The notes beneath the pieces were generated by a model, which was not told the DNA's origin, did not search any database, and saw only the letters and a program-made list of their open reading frames with translations. A stretch of 64,000 nucleotides of DNA, from the NCBI GenBank assembly GCA_037043235.1, contig JAWRVZ010000462.1, forward strand, positions 182,934-246,933, read 5' to 3'. This DNA is from Rhodeus uyekii. Taxonomy: Eukaryota > Chordata > Actinopteri > Cypriniformes > Acheilognathidae. Made by a program: the position numbers and the translations under genes. Positions 37,563-50,692 of the stretch are shown piece after piece (the stretch's first letter is position 1; every line of letters begins with the position of its first letter).

Positions 37563-39567
37563 TTAGGGGCCAAGCACCGAAGGTGCGGAGGCACCTATTG
37601 TTTTTGTTCCGGTTCTTATTATTATTAGGGGCCAAGCACCGAAGGTGCGGAGGCACCTATTGTTTTTGTTCCGGTTCTTATTAGGGGCCAAGCACCGAAG
37701 GTGCGAAGGCACCTATTGTTTCTGTTCCGGTTCTTATTATTATTCTTCATCTTCTTCCGCCATGGGAGTCTATGACAGCCCATAGAACCGTAAGCGGGAA
37801 AATGAAAAAAAGTTGGCACACTCATTAAAGACAGTCCAATCATTGACCATAACAAATTTGAAGTCTCTAACTCAATATCTCTAGCGCCACCAACTGTCCA
37901 AAGTTGAACTAACGTTTATGCTAATAACTTTTGAACCGTATGACCTAGAAACAAAATTCTTATGTCCACTGATTCCTTGGCTCAAGACGATTCGATTGCA
38001 CCCTATGACGTCATTTTCCGTCATGAAATTTTTCCCGCCATTTTGAATTTTATGAAAAACCTACTTTTTCTAACTCCTCCTAGGCCGTTTGTCCGATTTC
38101 AACGAAAATTGAACCACATCATCTCCAGACCATGTGGACAAAAAGTTATCCAAAGAAAGTTGATATGTCAAACAGTTTACGAATAACTCGCGAAAGAATC
38201 CGACGTAATGGTCGCAAAAATGAAATTGAGGCTTTATCTCCGCAACGCATTAGCGTTTTCTGACCAAACTCGGTGTGTGTTATGTCAATCATGATCTGAG
38301 GCTACCTGCAGAGTTTTGGCGCTGTGCCCCCTAGTGGTCAGGAGATATGAAAAAGTTAAATATTTGCTTATAACTTCTGAACGCTTTGGCCAAAAATAAT
38401 AAAACTGGTCTCTTTAGATTCAGTGCATCATGCCGAGTCGTGCGATACCAAATTTTCCCATATCGGCCATTTTGAGCGTCGGCCATTTTGAATATTGTCA
38501 TAAATTGCTATATTTAACAAAGATATTGGCGTATCATTACGAAACTCAATATGTGTCTTCGGCACCTAACCTTGATACGACTCAAAAAGTTTCGAGGCAG
38601 CACCCCCTTGTGGTCAAAAATTATAACCAAATTTACAAATATGCTAATAACTTTTGAGTGCGTTAACCTATGGTAAAACAAATTATCTTTATACGTTCCT
38701 TGGGTCAAACCAAGAACATAGATACCAAATTTGTCATAGTCGGCCAAACTTCTTGTCCACCATGTTGTTTTTCTTTAAAAACCTACTTTTTCGAACTCCT
38801 CCCAGACCGTTTGTCCAATTTTCACCAAAATTAAACCACATCATCTCCAGACCATCCTGACAAAAAGTTATCCAAAGAAAGTTGATATGTCAAACCGTTT
38901 ACGAATAACTCGCGAAAGAATCCGACGTAATGGTCGCAAAAATGAAATTGAGGCTTTATCTCCGCAACGCATTAGTGTTTTCTGACCAAACTAGGTGTGT
39001 GTTATGTCAATCATGATCTGAGGCTACCTGCCGAGTTTTGGCGCTCTGCCCCCTAGTGGTCAGGAGATATTAAAAAACTGACATTTTTTATTATAACTCC
39101 TGAACGCTTTGTCTAAAAATCATGAAACTGCTGTCTTTAGATCCAGTGGGTCATGCCGAGCCCTGTGATACCAAATTTTCCCATATCGGCCATTTTGAGC
39201 GTCTGCCATTTCGATTTTTCTTATAAGATGCTATGTTTAACAAACACATGACTTTAGTGCTCTGTCAGCAATGGTTTACCCAATTGAAAGCAAACTTTGC
39301 ATGTGTCAATGTCACCACACTCTCAATGTACCACATGAATTGACACTACAATTTGGTTACAGCGCTGCCTGTTGGTTGAACGTGATAAACCATTAAATCG
39401 AATTACTAAAGACCGTGTTGTTGATTTTTCAGCCATTTAGACTTAAGTCATATTGAAGTGTCTTTAGATTCTTACTGCCGTTGGTCTGATGATGCCAGCC
39501 ATGTCGGCATGACATTTAATGACCTCCTTGCGCTTGGCCCCGTGATGGCTGCTAGCAGCTATATTTA
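37563..39567 (+). repeat. Unit U24, class A with three variant cassettes
   Basis: A 2005-bp unit opened by cassettes at 37566, 37628 and 37684 with tails TTTTTGTTCCGG, TTTTTGTTCCGG and TTTCTGTTCCGG. The third carries the only core change I saw in 31 cassettes (GGTGCGAAGGCACC), and it falls in the hairpin loop. The TTC tract is short and interrupted. The head is C-like while the body has two modules as in class A. Confidence 0.88.
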
Positions 39568-41468
39568 GGGGCCAAGCACCGAAGGTGCGGAGGCACCTAT
39601 TGTAATTGTTCCGGTTCTTTATTATTATTATTCATCTTCTTCTTCTTCTTCTTCTTCTTCTTCCGCCATGGAAGTCTATGTAAGGCCATAGAACCGTTTG
39701 CGGGAAAATGATAAAATTTGGCACACTGATAGAGGACAAGCCAATCATTGACCATAGCAAATTTGAAGTCTCTAACTCAATGTCTCTAGCGCCACCAACT
39801 GTCCAAAGTTGCACTCACGTTTACGTAAATAACTCTTGAACCGTATGTCCTAGAAACAAAATTCTTTCGTCCACTAATTCCTTGGCTCAAGACGATTCGA
39901 TTGCACCCTATGACGTCATTTTCCGTCATGAAAATTTTCCCGCCATTTTGAATTTTACGAAAAACCTACTTTTTCGAACTCCTCCTAGGCCGTTTGTCCG
40001 ATTTTCACGAAAATTGAACCACATCATCTCCAGACTATGCGTACAAAAAGTTATTAAAAGAAAGTTTATTTGTCAAACCGTTTACGAATAACTTGCGAAT
40101 GAATTCGACAAAATGGCCGCAGAAATGAAAGCGAGGCTTTATCTCTGCAACGCATTAGCGTATTCTGACCAAACTTGGTGTGTGTTATGGCAATGATGGT
40201 CTGAGGCTACCTGCGGAGATTTGGCGCTCTGCCCCCTAGTGGTCTGGAGATATGAAAAAGTGAAATATTTGCTTATAACTTCTGAACGCTTCGATCAAAA
40301 ATCATAAAACTGGTCTCGTTAGATTCAGGGCATCATGCCGAGTCGTGCAATACCAAATTTTCCCATATCGGCCATTTTGAGGGTCGGCCATTTTGAATTT
40401 TGTCATAAATTGCTATATTTAACAAACACATTGGTGTATCGTTACGAAACTCGATATGTGTCTTCGGCATCTGGGCCTGATACAACACAAAAAGTTTCGA
40501 GGCAGCGCCACCTTGTGGTCAAAAGTTATAAACAAATTTGCAAAAATGCTAATAACTTTTGAACACGTTAACCTATGGTAAAATAAGTTGTCTTTATACG
40601 TTCCTTGGGTCAAACCGAGAACACAGATACCAAATTTGTCATAGTCGGCCAAACTTCCTGTCCGCCATGTTGTTTTTCTTTAAAAACCTACTTTTTCGAA
40701 CTCCTCCCACACCGTTTGTCCAATTTTCACCAAAATTGAATCATAACATCTTCAGACCATGCTGACAAAAAGTTATTAAAATAAAGTTGATTCGTCAAAC
40801 AGGTTTCGATAAAATTGCGAACAAATTTGACCAAATGGCCACCAAATAAAGCGAGGCTATATCTCCGCAACGCATTAGCGTATTCTGACCAAACTTTCTG
40901 TGTGTCATGTCAATCATGATCTGAGGCTACCTGCAGAGTTTTGGCGCTCTGCCCCCTAGTGGTCAGGAGATATAAAATACTGACATTTTTGATTATAACT
41001 CCTGAATGCTTTGTCCAAAAATCATGAAACTGCTGTCTTTAGATTCAGGGCATCATGCCGAGTCGTGCGATACCAAATTTTCCCATATCGGCCATTTTCA
41101 GCGTCAGCTATTTAGAATTTTGTCATGAAATGCTATGCTTAACAAACACATGACTTTAAAGCTGGATGTCAGCAATGCTTTACCCTATTGACACCAAACT
41201 TTGCATGTGTCATTGTCACCTCACTCTGGATATACCACATGATTTGACACATCAGTTTGGTTACAGCGCTGAGTTATCGAACGTGATAAACCATTACATT
41301 GAATTGCTAAAGACCGTATTGATGATTTTTCAGCCATTTAGACTGAAGTCATATTGGTATGTCTTTAGATGCTTACTGCTGTTGGTCTGATGCTGCCAGC
41401 CATGTCGGCATAACATTTAATGCCCTCCTAATGCTTGGCCCCGTCATGGCTGCTTGCAGCTATATTTA
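39568..41468 (+). repeat. Unit U25, class A2
   Basis: A third 1901-bp copy of U10 and U14, at a constant 23783 from U10. It has one cassette and the CAGCGCTGAGTTATCG terminal deletion. The similarity stops at its end: U10 and U14 are followed by a B unit, this copy by a C-headed A unit. Confidence 0.9.
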
Positions 41469-43293
41469 TTATTATTATTATTCTTCTTCTGCCATTGAAG
41501 TCTATGACAGCCCATAGAACCGTAAGCGGGAAAATGAAAAAAAGTTGGCACACTCATAAAGGACAGTCCAATCATTGACCATAGCAAAATTGAAGTCTCT
41601 AACTCAATCTCAATAGCGCCACCAATTGTCCAAAGTTGCACTCACGTTTACGTAAATAACTTTTGAACCGTATGTCCTAGAAACAAAATTCTTTTGTCCT
41701 CTGATTCCGTGGCTCAAGACGATTCGATTGCACCCTATGACGTCATTTTCCGTCATAAAAATTTTCCCGCCATTTTGAATTTTATGAAAAACCTACTTTT
41801 TCGAACTCCTCCTAGGCCGTTTGTCCGATTTTCACGAAAATTGAACCACATCATCTCCAGACAATGTGGACAAAACGGTATATAAAGAAAGTTGATTCGT
41901 CAAACTGTTTACGAATTACTCGCGAAAAAATCCGAGGTAAAAGTCGCCAAAATGAAATTGAGGCTTTATCTCCGCAATGCATTAGCCTTTTCTGACCAAA
42001 CTAGGTGTGTGTTATGTCAATCATGGTCTGAGGCTACCTGCAGAGTTTTGATGCTGTGACCTCTAGTGGTCAGGAGATATGAAAAAGTTAAATATTTGCT
42101 TATAACTTCTGAACGCTTTGGCCAAAAATAATAAAACTGGTCTCTTTAGATTCAGTGCATCATGCCGAGTTGTGCAATACCAAATTTTCCCATATCAGCC
42201 ATTTTGAGCGTCGGCCATTTTGAATATTGTCATAAATTGCTATATTTAACAAAGATATTGGCGTATCGTTACGAAACTCAATATGTGTCTTCGGCACCTA
42301 ACCTTGATACGACTCAAAAAGTTTTGAGGCAGCACCACCTTGTGGTCAAAAGTTATAACCAAATTTACAAATATGCTAATAACTTTTGAGTACGTTAACC
42401 TATGGTAAAACAAATTATCTTTATACGTTCCTTGGGTCAAACCGAGAACACAGATACCAAATTTGTCATAGTCGGCCAAACTTCCTGTCCACCATGTTGT
42501 TTTTCTTTAAAAACCTACTTTCTCGAACTCCTCCCAGACCGTTTGTCCAATTTTCACCAAAATTAAACCACATCATCTCCAGACCATCATGACAAAACGG
42601 TATATAAACAAAGTTGATTCGCCAAACCGTTTACGAATAACTTGCGAAAGAATTCGACACAATGGCCATAGAATTGAAATTGAGGCTATATCTCCGTAAC
42701 TCATTAGCGTATTCTGACCAAAATAGGTGTGTTTTATGTCAATCATGGTCTGAGGCTACCTGCAGAGTTTTGGCGCTCTGCCCCCTAGTGGTCAGGAGAT
42801 ATTAAAAAACTGACATTTTTGACTATAACTCCTGAACGCTTTGTCTAAAAATCATGAAACTGCTGTCTTTAGATCCAGTGGGTCATGCCGAGTCCTGTGA
42901 TACCAAATTTTCCCATATCGGCCATTTTGAGCGTCTGCCATTTCGATTTTTCTAATAAGATGCTATGTTTAACAAACACATGACTTTAGTGCTCTGTCTG
43001 CAATGGTTTACCCAATTGAAAGCAAACTTTGCATGTGTCAGTGTCACCACACTCTCAATGTACCACATGAATTGACACTACAATTTGGTTACAGAGCTGC
43101 CTGTTGGTCGAATGTGATAAACCGTTAAATCGAATTACTAAAGACCTTATTGATGATTTTTCAGCCATTTAGACTTAAGTCATATTGAAATGTCTTTAGA
43201 TTCTTATTGCCGTTGGTCTGATGATGCCAGCTATGTCGGCATGACAGCCCTCCTTTCGCTTGGCCCCGTGATGGCTGCTAGCAGCTATATTTA
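41469..43293 (+). repeat. Unit U26, class A body with class C head
   Basis: An 1825-bp chimera. The first part (CTGCCATTGAAGTC, AAAATGAAAAAAAG, GACAAAACGGTATATAAAG) is C-like, the two-module body is A-like. A CTCF-like site is degraded to GTGACCTCTAGTGG near 42056. Private marks include CACCAATTGTCC and ATGACAGCCCTCC, the latter a small deletion near 43245. Confidence 0.88.
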
Positions 43294-44395
43294 TTATTAT
43301 TCTTCTTCTGCCATTGAAGTCTATGACAGCCCATAGAACCGTAAGCGGGAAAATGAAAAAAAGTTGGCACACTCATAAAGGAGAGTCTAATCATTGACCA
43401 TAGCAAAATTGAAGTCTCTAACTCAATCTCTCTACCGCCACCAACTGTCCAAAGTTGCACTCACGTTTACGTAAATAACTTTTGAACCGTATGTCCTAGC
43501 AACAAAATTCTTTTGTCCACTGATTCCTTGGCTCAAGACGATTCGATTGGACCCTATGACGTCATTTTCCGTCATGAAAATTTTCCCGCCATTTTGAATT
43601 TTATGAAAAACCTACTTTGTCGAACTCCTCCTAGGCCGTTCGTCCGATGTTCACGAAAATTGAACCACATCATCTCCTGACAATGTGGACAAAACGATAT
43701 ATAAAGAAAGTTGATTCGTCAAACCGTTTACGAATAACTCGCGAAAGAATCTGAGGTAAAAGTCGCCAAAATGAAATTGAGGCTTTATCTCCCCAATGCA
43801 TTAGCCTTTTCTGACCAAACTAGGTGTGTGTTATGTCAATCATGGTCTGAGGCTACCTGAAGAGTTTTGGCGCTGTGCCCCCTAGTGGTCAGGAGTTATG
43901 AAAAACTGACTTTTTTGCTTATAACTTCTGAACCCTTTGGCCAAAAATCATGAAACTGGTCTCTTTAGATCCAGTGGGTCATGCCGAGTCCTGTGATACC
44001 AAATATTCCCATATCGGCCATTTTGAGCGTCTGCCATTTCGATTTTTCTTATAAGATGCTATGTTTAACAAACACATGACTTTAGTGCTCTGTCAGCAAT
44101 GGTTTACCCAATTGAAAGCAAACTTTGCATGTGTCAATGTCACCACACTCTCAATGTACCACATGAATTGACACTACAATTTGGTTACAGCGCTGCCTGT
44201 TGGTTGAATGTGATAAACCATTAAATCGAATTACTAAAGACCGTATTGTTGATTTTTCAGCCATTTAGACTTAAGTCATATTGAAATGTCTTTAGATTCT
44301 TACTGCCGTTGGTCTGATGATGCCAGCCATGTCGGCATGACATTTAATGCCCTCCTTGCGCTTGGCCCCGTGATGGCTGCTAGCAGCTATATTTA
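43294..44395 (+). repeat. Unit U27, class C
   Basis: A 1102-bp single-module unit. Differences from U22 include GATTGGACCCTATG next to an intact CRE, CTCTACCGCCACC and CTACCTGAAGAG. The terminal block is full length, without the deletion of U22. Confidence 0.9.
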
Positions 44396-45500
44396 TTATT
44401 ATTATTCTTCTTCTGCCATTGAAGTCTATGACAGCCCATAGAACCGTAAGCGGGAAAATGAAAAAAAGTTGGCACACTCATAAAGGACAGTCCAATCATT
44501 GACCATAGCAAAATTGAAGTCTCTAACTCAATCTCTCTAGCGCCACCAACTGTCCAAAGTTGCACTCACGTTTATGTTAATAACTTTTGAACCGTATGTC
44601 CTAGAAACAAAATTCTTTTGTCCACTGATTCCTTGGCTCAAGACGATTCGATTGCACCCTATGACGTCATTTTCCGTCATGAAAATTTTCCCGCCATTTT
44701 GAATTTTATGAAAAACCTACTTTTTCGAACTCCTCCTAGGCCGTTCGTCCGATTTTCACGAAAATTGAACCACATCATCTCCAGACAATGTGGACAAAAC
44801 GGTATATAAAGAAAGTTTATTCGTCAAACTGTTTACGAATAACTCGCGAAAGAATCCGAGGTAAAAGTCGCCAAAATGAATTTGAGGCTTTATCTCCGCA
44901 ATGCATTAGCCTTTTCTGACCAAACTAGGTGTGTATTATGTCAATCATTGTCTGAGGCTACCTGCAGAGTTTTGGCGCTGTGCCCCCTAGTGGTCAGGAG
45001 TTATGAAAAACTGACTTTTGTGCTTATAACTTCTGAACCCTTTGGCCAAAAATCATGAAACTGGTCTCTTTAGATCCAGTGGGTCATGCCGAGTCCTGTG
45101 ATACCAAATATTCCCATATCGGCCATTTTGAGCATCTGCTATTTCGATTTTTCTTATAAGATGCTATGTTTAACAAACACATGACTTTAGTGCTCTCTCA
45201 GCAATGGTTTACCCAATTGAAAGCAAACTTTGCATGTGTCAATGTCACCACACTCTCAATGTACCACATGAATTGACACTACAATTTGGTTACAGCGCTG
45301 CCTGTTGGTTGAATGTGATAAGCCATTAAATCGAAATACTAAAGACCGTATTGTTGATTTTTCAGCCATTTAGACTTAAGTCATATTGAAATGTCTTTAG
45401 ATTCTTACTGCCGTTGGTCTGATGATGCCAGCCATGTCGGCATGACATTTAATGCCCTCCTTGCGCTTGGCCCCGTGATGGCTGCTAGCAGCTATATTTA
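44396..45500 (+). repeat. Unit U28, class C
   Basis: A 1105-bp single-module unit with an A-like front (CTTTTTCGAACTCC, GACAAAACGGTATATAAAG) and private changes TTTATGTTAATAAC, CATTGTCTGAGG and GAGCATCTGC. The end is complete and no cassette follows. Confidence 0.9.
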
Positions 45501-46565
45501 TTCTTTTTCTTCTGCCATTGAAGTCTATGACAGCCCATAGAACCGTAAGCGGGAAAATGAAAAAAAGTTGGCACACTCATAAAGGACAGTCCAATCATTG
45601 ACCATAGCAAAATTGAAGTCTCTAACTCAATCTCTATAGCGCCACCAACTGTCCAAAGTTGCACTCACGTTTACGTAAATAACTTTTGAACCGTATGTCT
45701 TAGAAACAAAATTCTTTTGTCCACTGATTCCTTGGCTCAAGACGATTCGATTGCACCCTATGACGTCATTTTCCGTCATGAAAATTTTCCCGCCATTTTG
45801 AATTTTACGAAAAACCTACTTTGTCGAACTCCTCCTAGGCCGTTCGTCCGATGTTCACGAAAATTGAACCACATCATCTCCCGACAATGTGGACAAAACG
45901 ATATATAAAGAAAGTTGATTCGTCAAACCGTTTACGAATAACTCGCGAAAGAATCTGAGGTAAAAGTCGCCAAAATGAAATTGAGGCTTTATCTCCCCAA
46001 TGCATTCGCCTTTTCTGACCAAACTAGGTGTGTGTTATGTCAATCATGGTTTGAGGCTATCTGCAGAGTTTTGGCGCTGTGCCCCCTAGTGGTCAGGAGT
46101 TATCAAAAACTGACTTTTTTGCTTATAACTTCTGAACCCTTTGGCCAAAAATCATGAAACTGGTCTCTTTAGATCCAGTGGGTCATGCCGAGTCCTGTGA
46201 TACCAAATATTCCCATATCGGCCATTTTGAGCGTCTGCCATTTCGATTTTTCTTATAAGATGCTATGTTTAACAAACACTTGACTTTAGTGCTCTGTCAG
46301 CAATGGTTTACCCAATTTACCCAATGTACCACACGAATTGACACTACAATTTGGTTACAGCGCTGCCTGTTGGTTGAATGTGATAAACCATTAAATCGAA
46401 TTACTAAAGACCGTATTGTTGATTTTTCAGCCATTTAGACTTAAGTCATATTGAAATGTCTTTAGATTCTTACTGCCGTTGGTCTGATGATGCCAGCCAT
46501 GTCGGCATGACATTTAATGCCCTCCTTGCGCTTGGCCCCGTGATGGCTGCTAGCAGCTATATTTA
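45501..46565 (+). repeat. Unit U29, class C
   Basis: A 1065-bp unit matching U22 at offset 10098, including the shared terminal-block deletion. The leading microsatellite is almost absent (TTCTTTTTCTTCTG). It runs straight into the first cassette of U30. Confidence 0.9.
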
Positions 46566-48013
46566 GGGGCCAAGCACCGAAGGTGCGGAGGCACCTATTG
46601 TAATCGTTCTCGTTCTTATTAGGGGCCAAGCACCGAAGGTGCGGAGGCACCTATTGTAATCGTTCTCGTTCTTATTATTATTCTTCTTCTTCTTCTTCTT
46701 CCACCCAGAAGTCAATGGCAGCCCATAGAACCGTATGCAGGAAAATGATGAAATTTGGCACACACATAGAGGACAGTCCAATCATTGACCACACCAATTT
46801 TGGAGTCTCTACCTCAATCCCTCTAGCGCCACCAACTGTCCAAAGTTACACTTACATTTATGCTAATAACTCTTGAACCATAAGGGCTAGAAACAAAATT
46901 CCTTTGTCCACTGATTCCTTGGGTCAAGCCGATTCGATTGCACCCTATGACGTCATTTTCCGTCATGAAAATTTTTCCGCAATTTTGAGTTTTATGAAAA
47001 ACCTACTTTGTCGAACTCCTCCTAGGCCGTTTGTCCGATTCTCACAAAAAATGAACCACATCATCTCCAGACTATGGAGACAAAAAGTTATGGAAATCAA
47101 GTTGATTGGTCATTCCGTTTTTGATAAACTTGCGAAAGAGTTCGACGAATTTGCCGCAAAAATGAACTTGAGGCTATATCTCCGCAACGCATTTGCATAT
47201 TCAGACCAAAATTGGTGTGTGTCATAGTAGTCATAATCTGAGGCTACCTGCAGAGTTTTGGTGCACTGCCCCCTAGTGGTCAGGAGATATAAAAAATTGA
47301 CTTTTTTGCTTATAACTTCTGAACACTTTGGTCAAAAATCATAAAACTGGTCTCTTTAGATTCAGGGCATCATGCTGAGTCGTCCGATACCAAATTTTCT
47401 TATATCGGCCATTTTGGGCGTTGGCCATTTTGAAATTTGTCGTAAAATGCTATATTTTACAAACGCATTGGCGTATCATTACGAAACTCAGTATGTGTCT
47501 TTGGGACCTTGATTTGAACCTACACCAAAAGTTTCGGGGCAGCGCCACCTTGTGGTCAAAAGTTATAACACAATTTCCAAAAATGCTAATAACTTTTGAT
47601 TACATTAAGCTATTTTAAAACAAATGATCTTAATATGTTCCTTGGGTCACACCGAGAACACAGATACCAAATTTGACATAGTTTGCCTAAATTTCATATC
47701 CGCCATGTTGTTTCATTCAAAAACCTACTTTTTCAAACTCCTCCCAGACCGTTTGTCCGATTTTCACCAAAATCGAATCGTATCATCTTCAGACTGTGCT
47801 GACAAAAAGTTATGGATTTCGTGTCGATAGACAAAACCGTTTTCGTATACCGCAATTACAAATTTGAGGTAGTGATGACAAAATGACTTTAATGCTTTAA
47901 GTCAGTAATGTTTTGTCCAAATAACACCAAACTTTGCAGATTTCATTGTCAGCCGGCCACGTCAATGCCCTGTTTGTGCTTGGCCCCGTCATTGCTGCTT
48001 GCAGCTATATTTA
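46566..48013 (+). repeat. Unit U30, class B with internal deletion
   Basis: A 1448-bp unit with cassettes at 46566 and 46622. The body follows U3/U16, but at about 47951 the sequence goes from TTCATTGTCA directly to GCCGGCCACGTC. About 190 bp of the normal B terminal block are missing, while the hairpin arm and end motif are kept. Confidence 0.9.
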
Positions 48014-49596
48014 GGGGCCAAGCACCGAAGGTGCGGAGGCACCTATTGTAATCGTTCTCGTTCTTATTAGGGGCCAAGCACCGAAGGTGCGGAGGCACCT
48101 ATTGTAATCGTTCTCGTTCTTATTATTATTATTATTATTATTATTCTTCTTCCACCCAGAAGTCAATGGCAGCCCATAGAACCGTAAGTGGGAAAATGAT
48201 GAAATTTGGCACACACATAGAGGACAGTCCAATCATTGACCACACCAATTTTGGAGTCTCTACCTCAATCCCTCTAGCGCCACCAACTGTCCAAAATTAC
48301 ACTTACATTTATGCTAATAACTCTTGAACCATAAGGGCTAGAAACACAATTCTTTTGTCCACTGATTCGTTGGCTCATGCTGATTCGATTGGGTCCCATG
48401 ACGTCATTTCCCTTATGATAATTTGTCCGCCATTTTGAATTTTATGAAAAACCAACTTTTTCAAACTCCTCCTAGACCGTTGGTCCGATTTTCACGAAAA
48501 TTGAACCACATCATCTCCAGACTATGTAGACAAAAAGTTATGAGAATCAAGTTGATTGGTCAAACCGTTTTTGATAAACATGCAAAAGATTTTGACGAAT
48601 TTGCCGCAAAAATGCAATTGAGGCTATATCTCCGCAACGCATTTGCGTATTCAGACCAAAATTGGTGTGTGTCATAGTAGTCATGATCTGAGGCTACCTG
48701 CAGAGTTTTGGCGCACTGCCCCCTAGTGGTCAGGAGATATAAAAAAGTGAGTTTTTTGCTCGTAACTTCTGAACACTTTGTTCAAAAATCATAAAACTGG
48801 TCTCTTTAGATTCAGGGCATCATGCTGAGTCGTGCGATACCAAATTTTCTTATATCTGCCATTTTGGGTGTCGGCCATTTTGAAATTTGTCGTAAAATGC
48901 TATATTTTACAAACGCATTGGCGTATCATTACGAAACTCAGTATGTGTCTTTGGGACCTTGATTTGAACCTACACCAAAAGTTTCAGGGCAGCGCCACCT
49001 TGTGGTCAAAAGTTATAACACAATTTCCTAAAATGCTAATAACTTTTGATTACATTAAGCTATTTTAAAACAAATGATCTTAATATGTTCCTTGGGTCAC
49101 ACCGAGAACACAGATACCAAATTTGACATAGTTTGCCTAAATTTCATATCCGCCATGTTGTTTTCTTCAAAAACCTACTTTTTCAAACTCCTCCTAGACC
49201 GTTTGTCCGATTTTCACCAAAATCGAATCGTATCATCTTCAGACTGTGCTGACAAAATGTTATGGATTTCGTGTTGATAGACAAAACCGTTTACGTATAC
49301 CGCAATTACAAATTTGAGGTAGTGATGACAAAATGACTTTAATGCTTTAAGTCAGTAATGTTTTGTCCAAATAACACCAAACTTTGCAGATTTCATTGTC
49401 ACATTACTCGGACCCAATTCTAACAATTTGGACACAGCGCCAACTATTGGTCCAAAGCGCTAAACTTTTCATTCAAATTACAGTGTCTGTATTAATGATT
49501 TTTCAGCCATTTAGCCTAAAATCATAATAAAATGCATTTAGTTGTTGATTACTTCAATTGCTCTTATGCTGCCGGCCACGTCAATGCCCTGTTTGT
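48014..49596 (+). repeat. Unit U31, class B, diverged front
   Basis: A 1583-bp unit with cassettes at 48014 and 48070 and a long TTA run near 48120-48145. Its front is the most diverged in the array proper (TGGCTCATGCTGATTCG, TCCCATGACGTCATTTCCC), yet TGACGTCA at 48399-48406 is intact. The end is cut: after GCCCTGTTTGT it continues in a cassette tail (TTTTGTTCCGGTTC), so the hairpin is lost. Confidence 0.88.
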
Positions 49597-50692
49597 TTTT
49601 GTTCCGGTTCTTATTATTATTATTATTATTATTCTTCTTCTGCCATTGAAGTCTATGACAGCCCATAGAACCGTAAGCGGGAAAATGAAAAAAAGTTGGC
49701 ACACTGATAAAGGAGAGTCCAATCATTGACCATAGCAAAATTGAAGTCTCTAACTCAATCTCTCTAGCGCCACCAACTGTCCAAAGTTGCACTCACGTTT
49801 ACGTAAATAACTTTTGAACCGTATGTCCTAGAAACAAAATTCTTTTGTCCACTGATTCCTTGGCTCAAGACGATTCGATTGCACCCTATGACGTCATTTT
49901 CCGTCATGAAGATTTTCCCGCCATTTTGAATTTTATGAAAAACCTACTTTGTCGAACTCCTCCTAGGCCGTTCGTCCGATGTTCACGAAAATTGAACCAC
50001 ATCATCTCCCGACAATGTGGACAAAACGATATATAAAGAAAGTTGATTCGTCAAACCGTTTACGAATAACTCGCGAAAGAATCTGAGGTAAAAGTCGCCA
50101 AAATGAAATTGAGGCTTTATCTCCCCAATGCATTAGCCTTTTCTGACCAAACTAGGTGTGTGTTATGTCAATCATGGTTTGAGGCTACCTGCAGAGTTTT
50201 GGCGCTGTGCCCCCTAGTGGTCAGGAGTTATCAAAAACTGACTTTTTTGCTTATAACTTCTGAACCCTTTGGCCAAAAATCATGAAACTGGTCTCTTTAG
50301 ATCCAGTGGGTCATGCCGAGTCCTGTGATAGCAAATATTCCCATATCGGGCATTTTGAGCGTCTGCCATTTCGATTTTTCTTATAAGATGCTATGTTTAA
50401 CAAACACATGACTTTAGTGCTCTGTCAGCCATGGTTTACCCAATTTACCCAATGTACCACATGAATTGACACTACAATTTGGTTACAGCGCTGCCTGTTG
50501 GTCGAACGTGATAAACCATTAAATCGAACTACTAAAGACCGTATTGTTGATTTTTCAGCCATTTAGACTTAAGTCATATTGAAATGTCTTTAGATTCTTA
50601 CTGCCGTTGGTCTGATGATGCCAGCCATGTCGGCATGACATTTAATGCCCTCCTTGCGCTTGGCCCCGTGATGGCTGCTAGCAGCTATATTT
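49597..50692 (+). repeat. Unit U32, class C
   Basis: A 1096-bp unit starting in a cassette tail without the GGGGCC half, followed by a TTATT run. It shares the terminal-block deletion of U22 and U29, with private changes GATAGCAAATATTCC, ATCGGGCATT and CAGCCATGG. Confidence 0.88.

Noticed and set aside
4290..47227. The 60-118-codon open frames repeated in nearly every unit, both strands
   Set aside because: They recur because the units recur. Starts and stops shift with class, copies carry stops, the changes are mostly non-silent, and arginine or lysine/asparagine runs are just translated TTC and TTA repeats.
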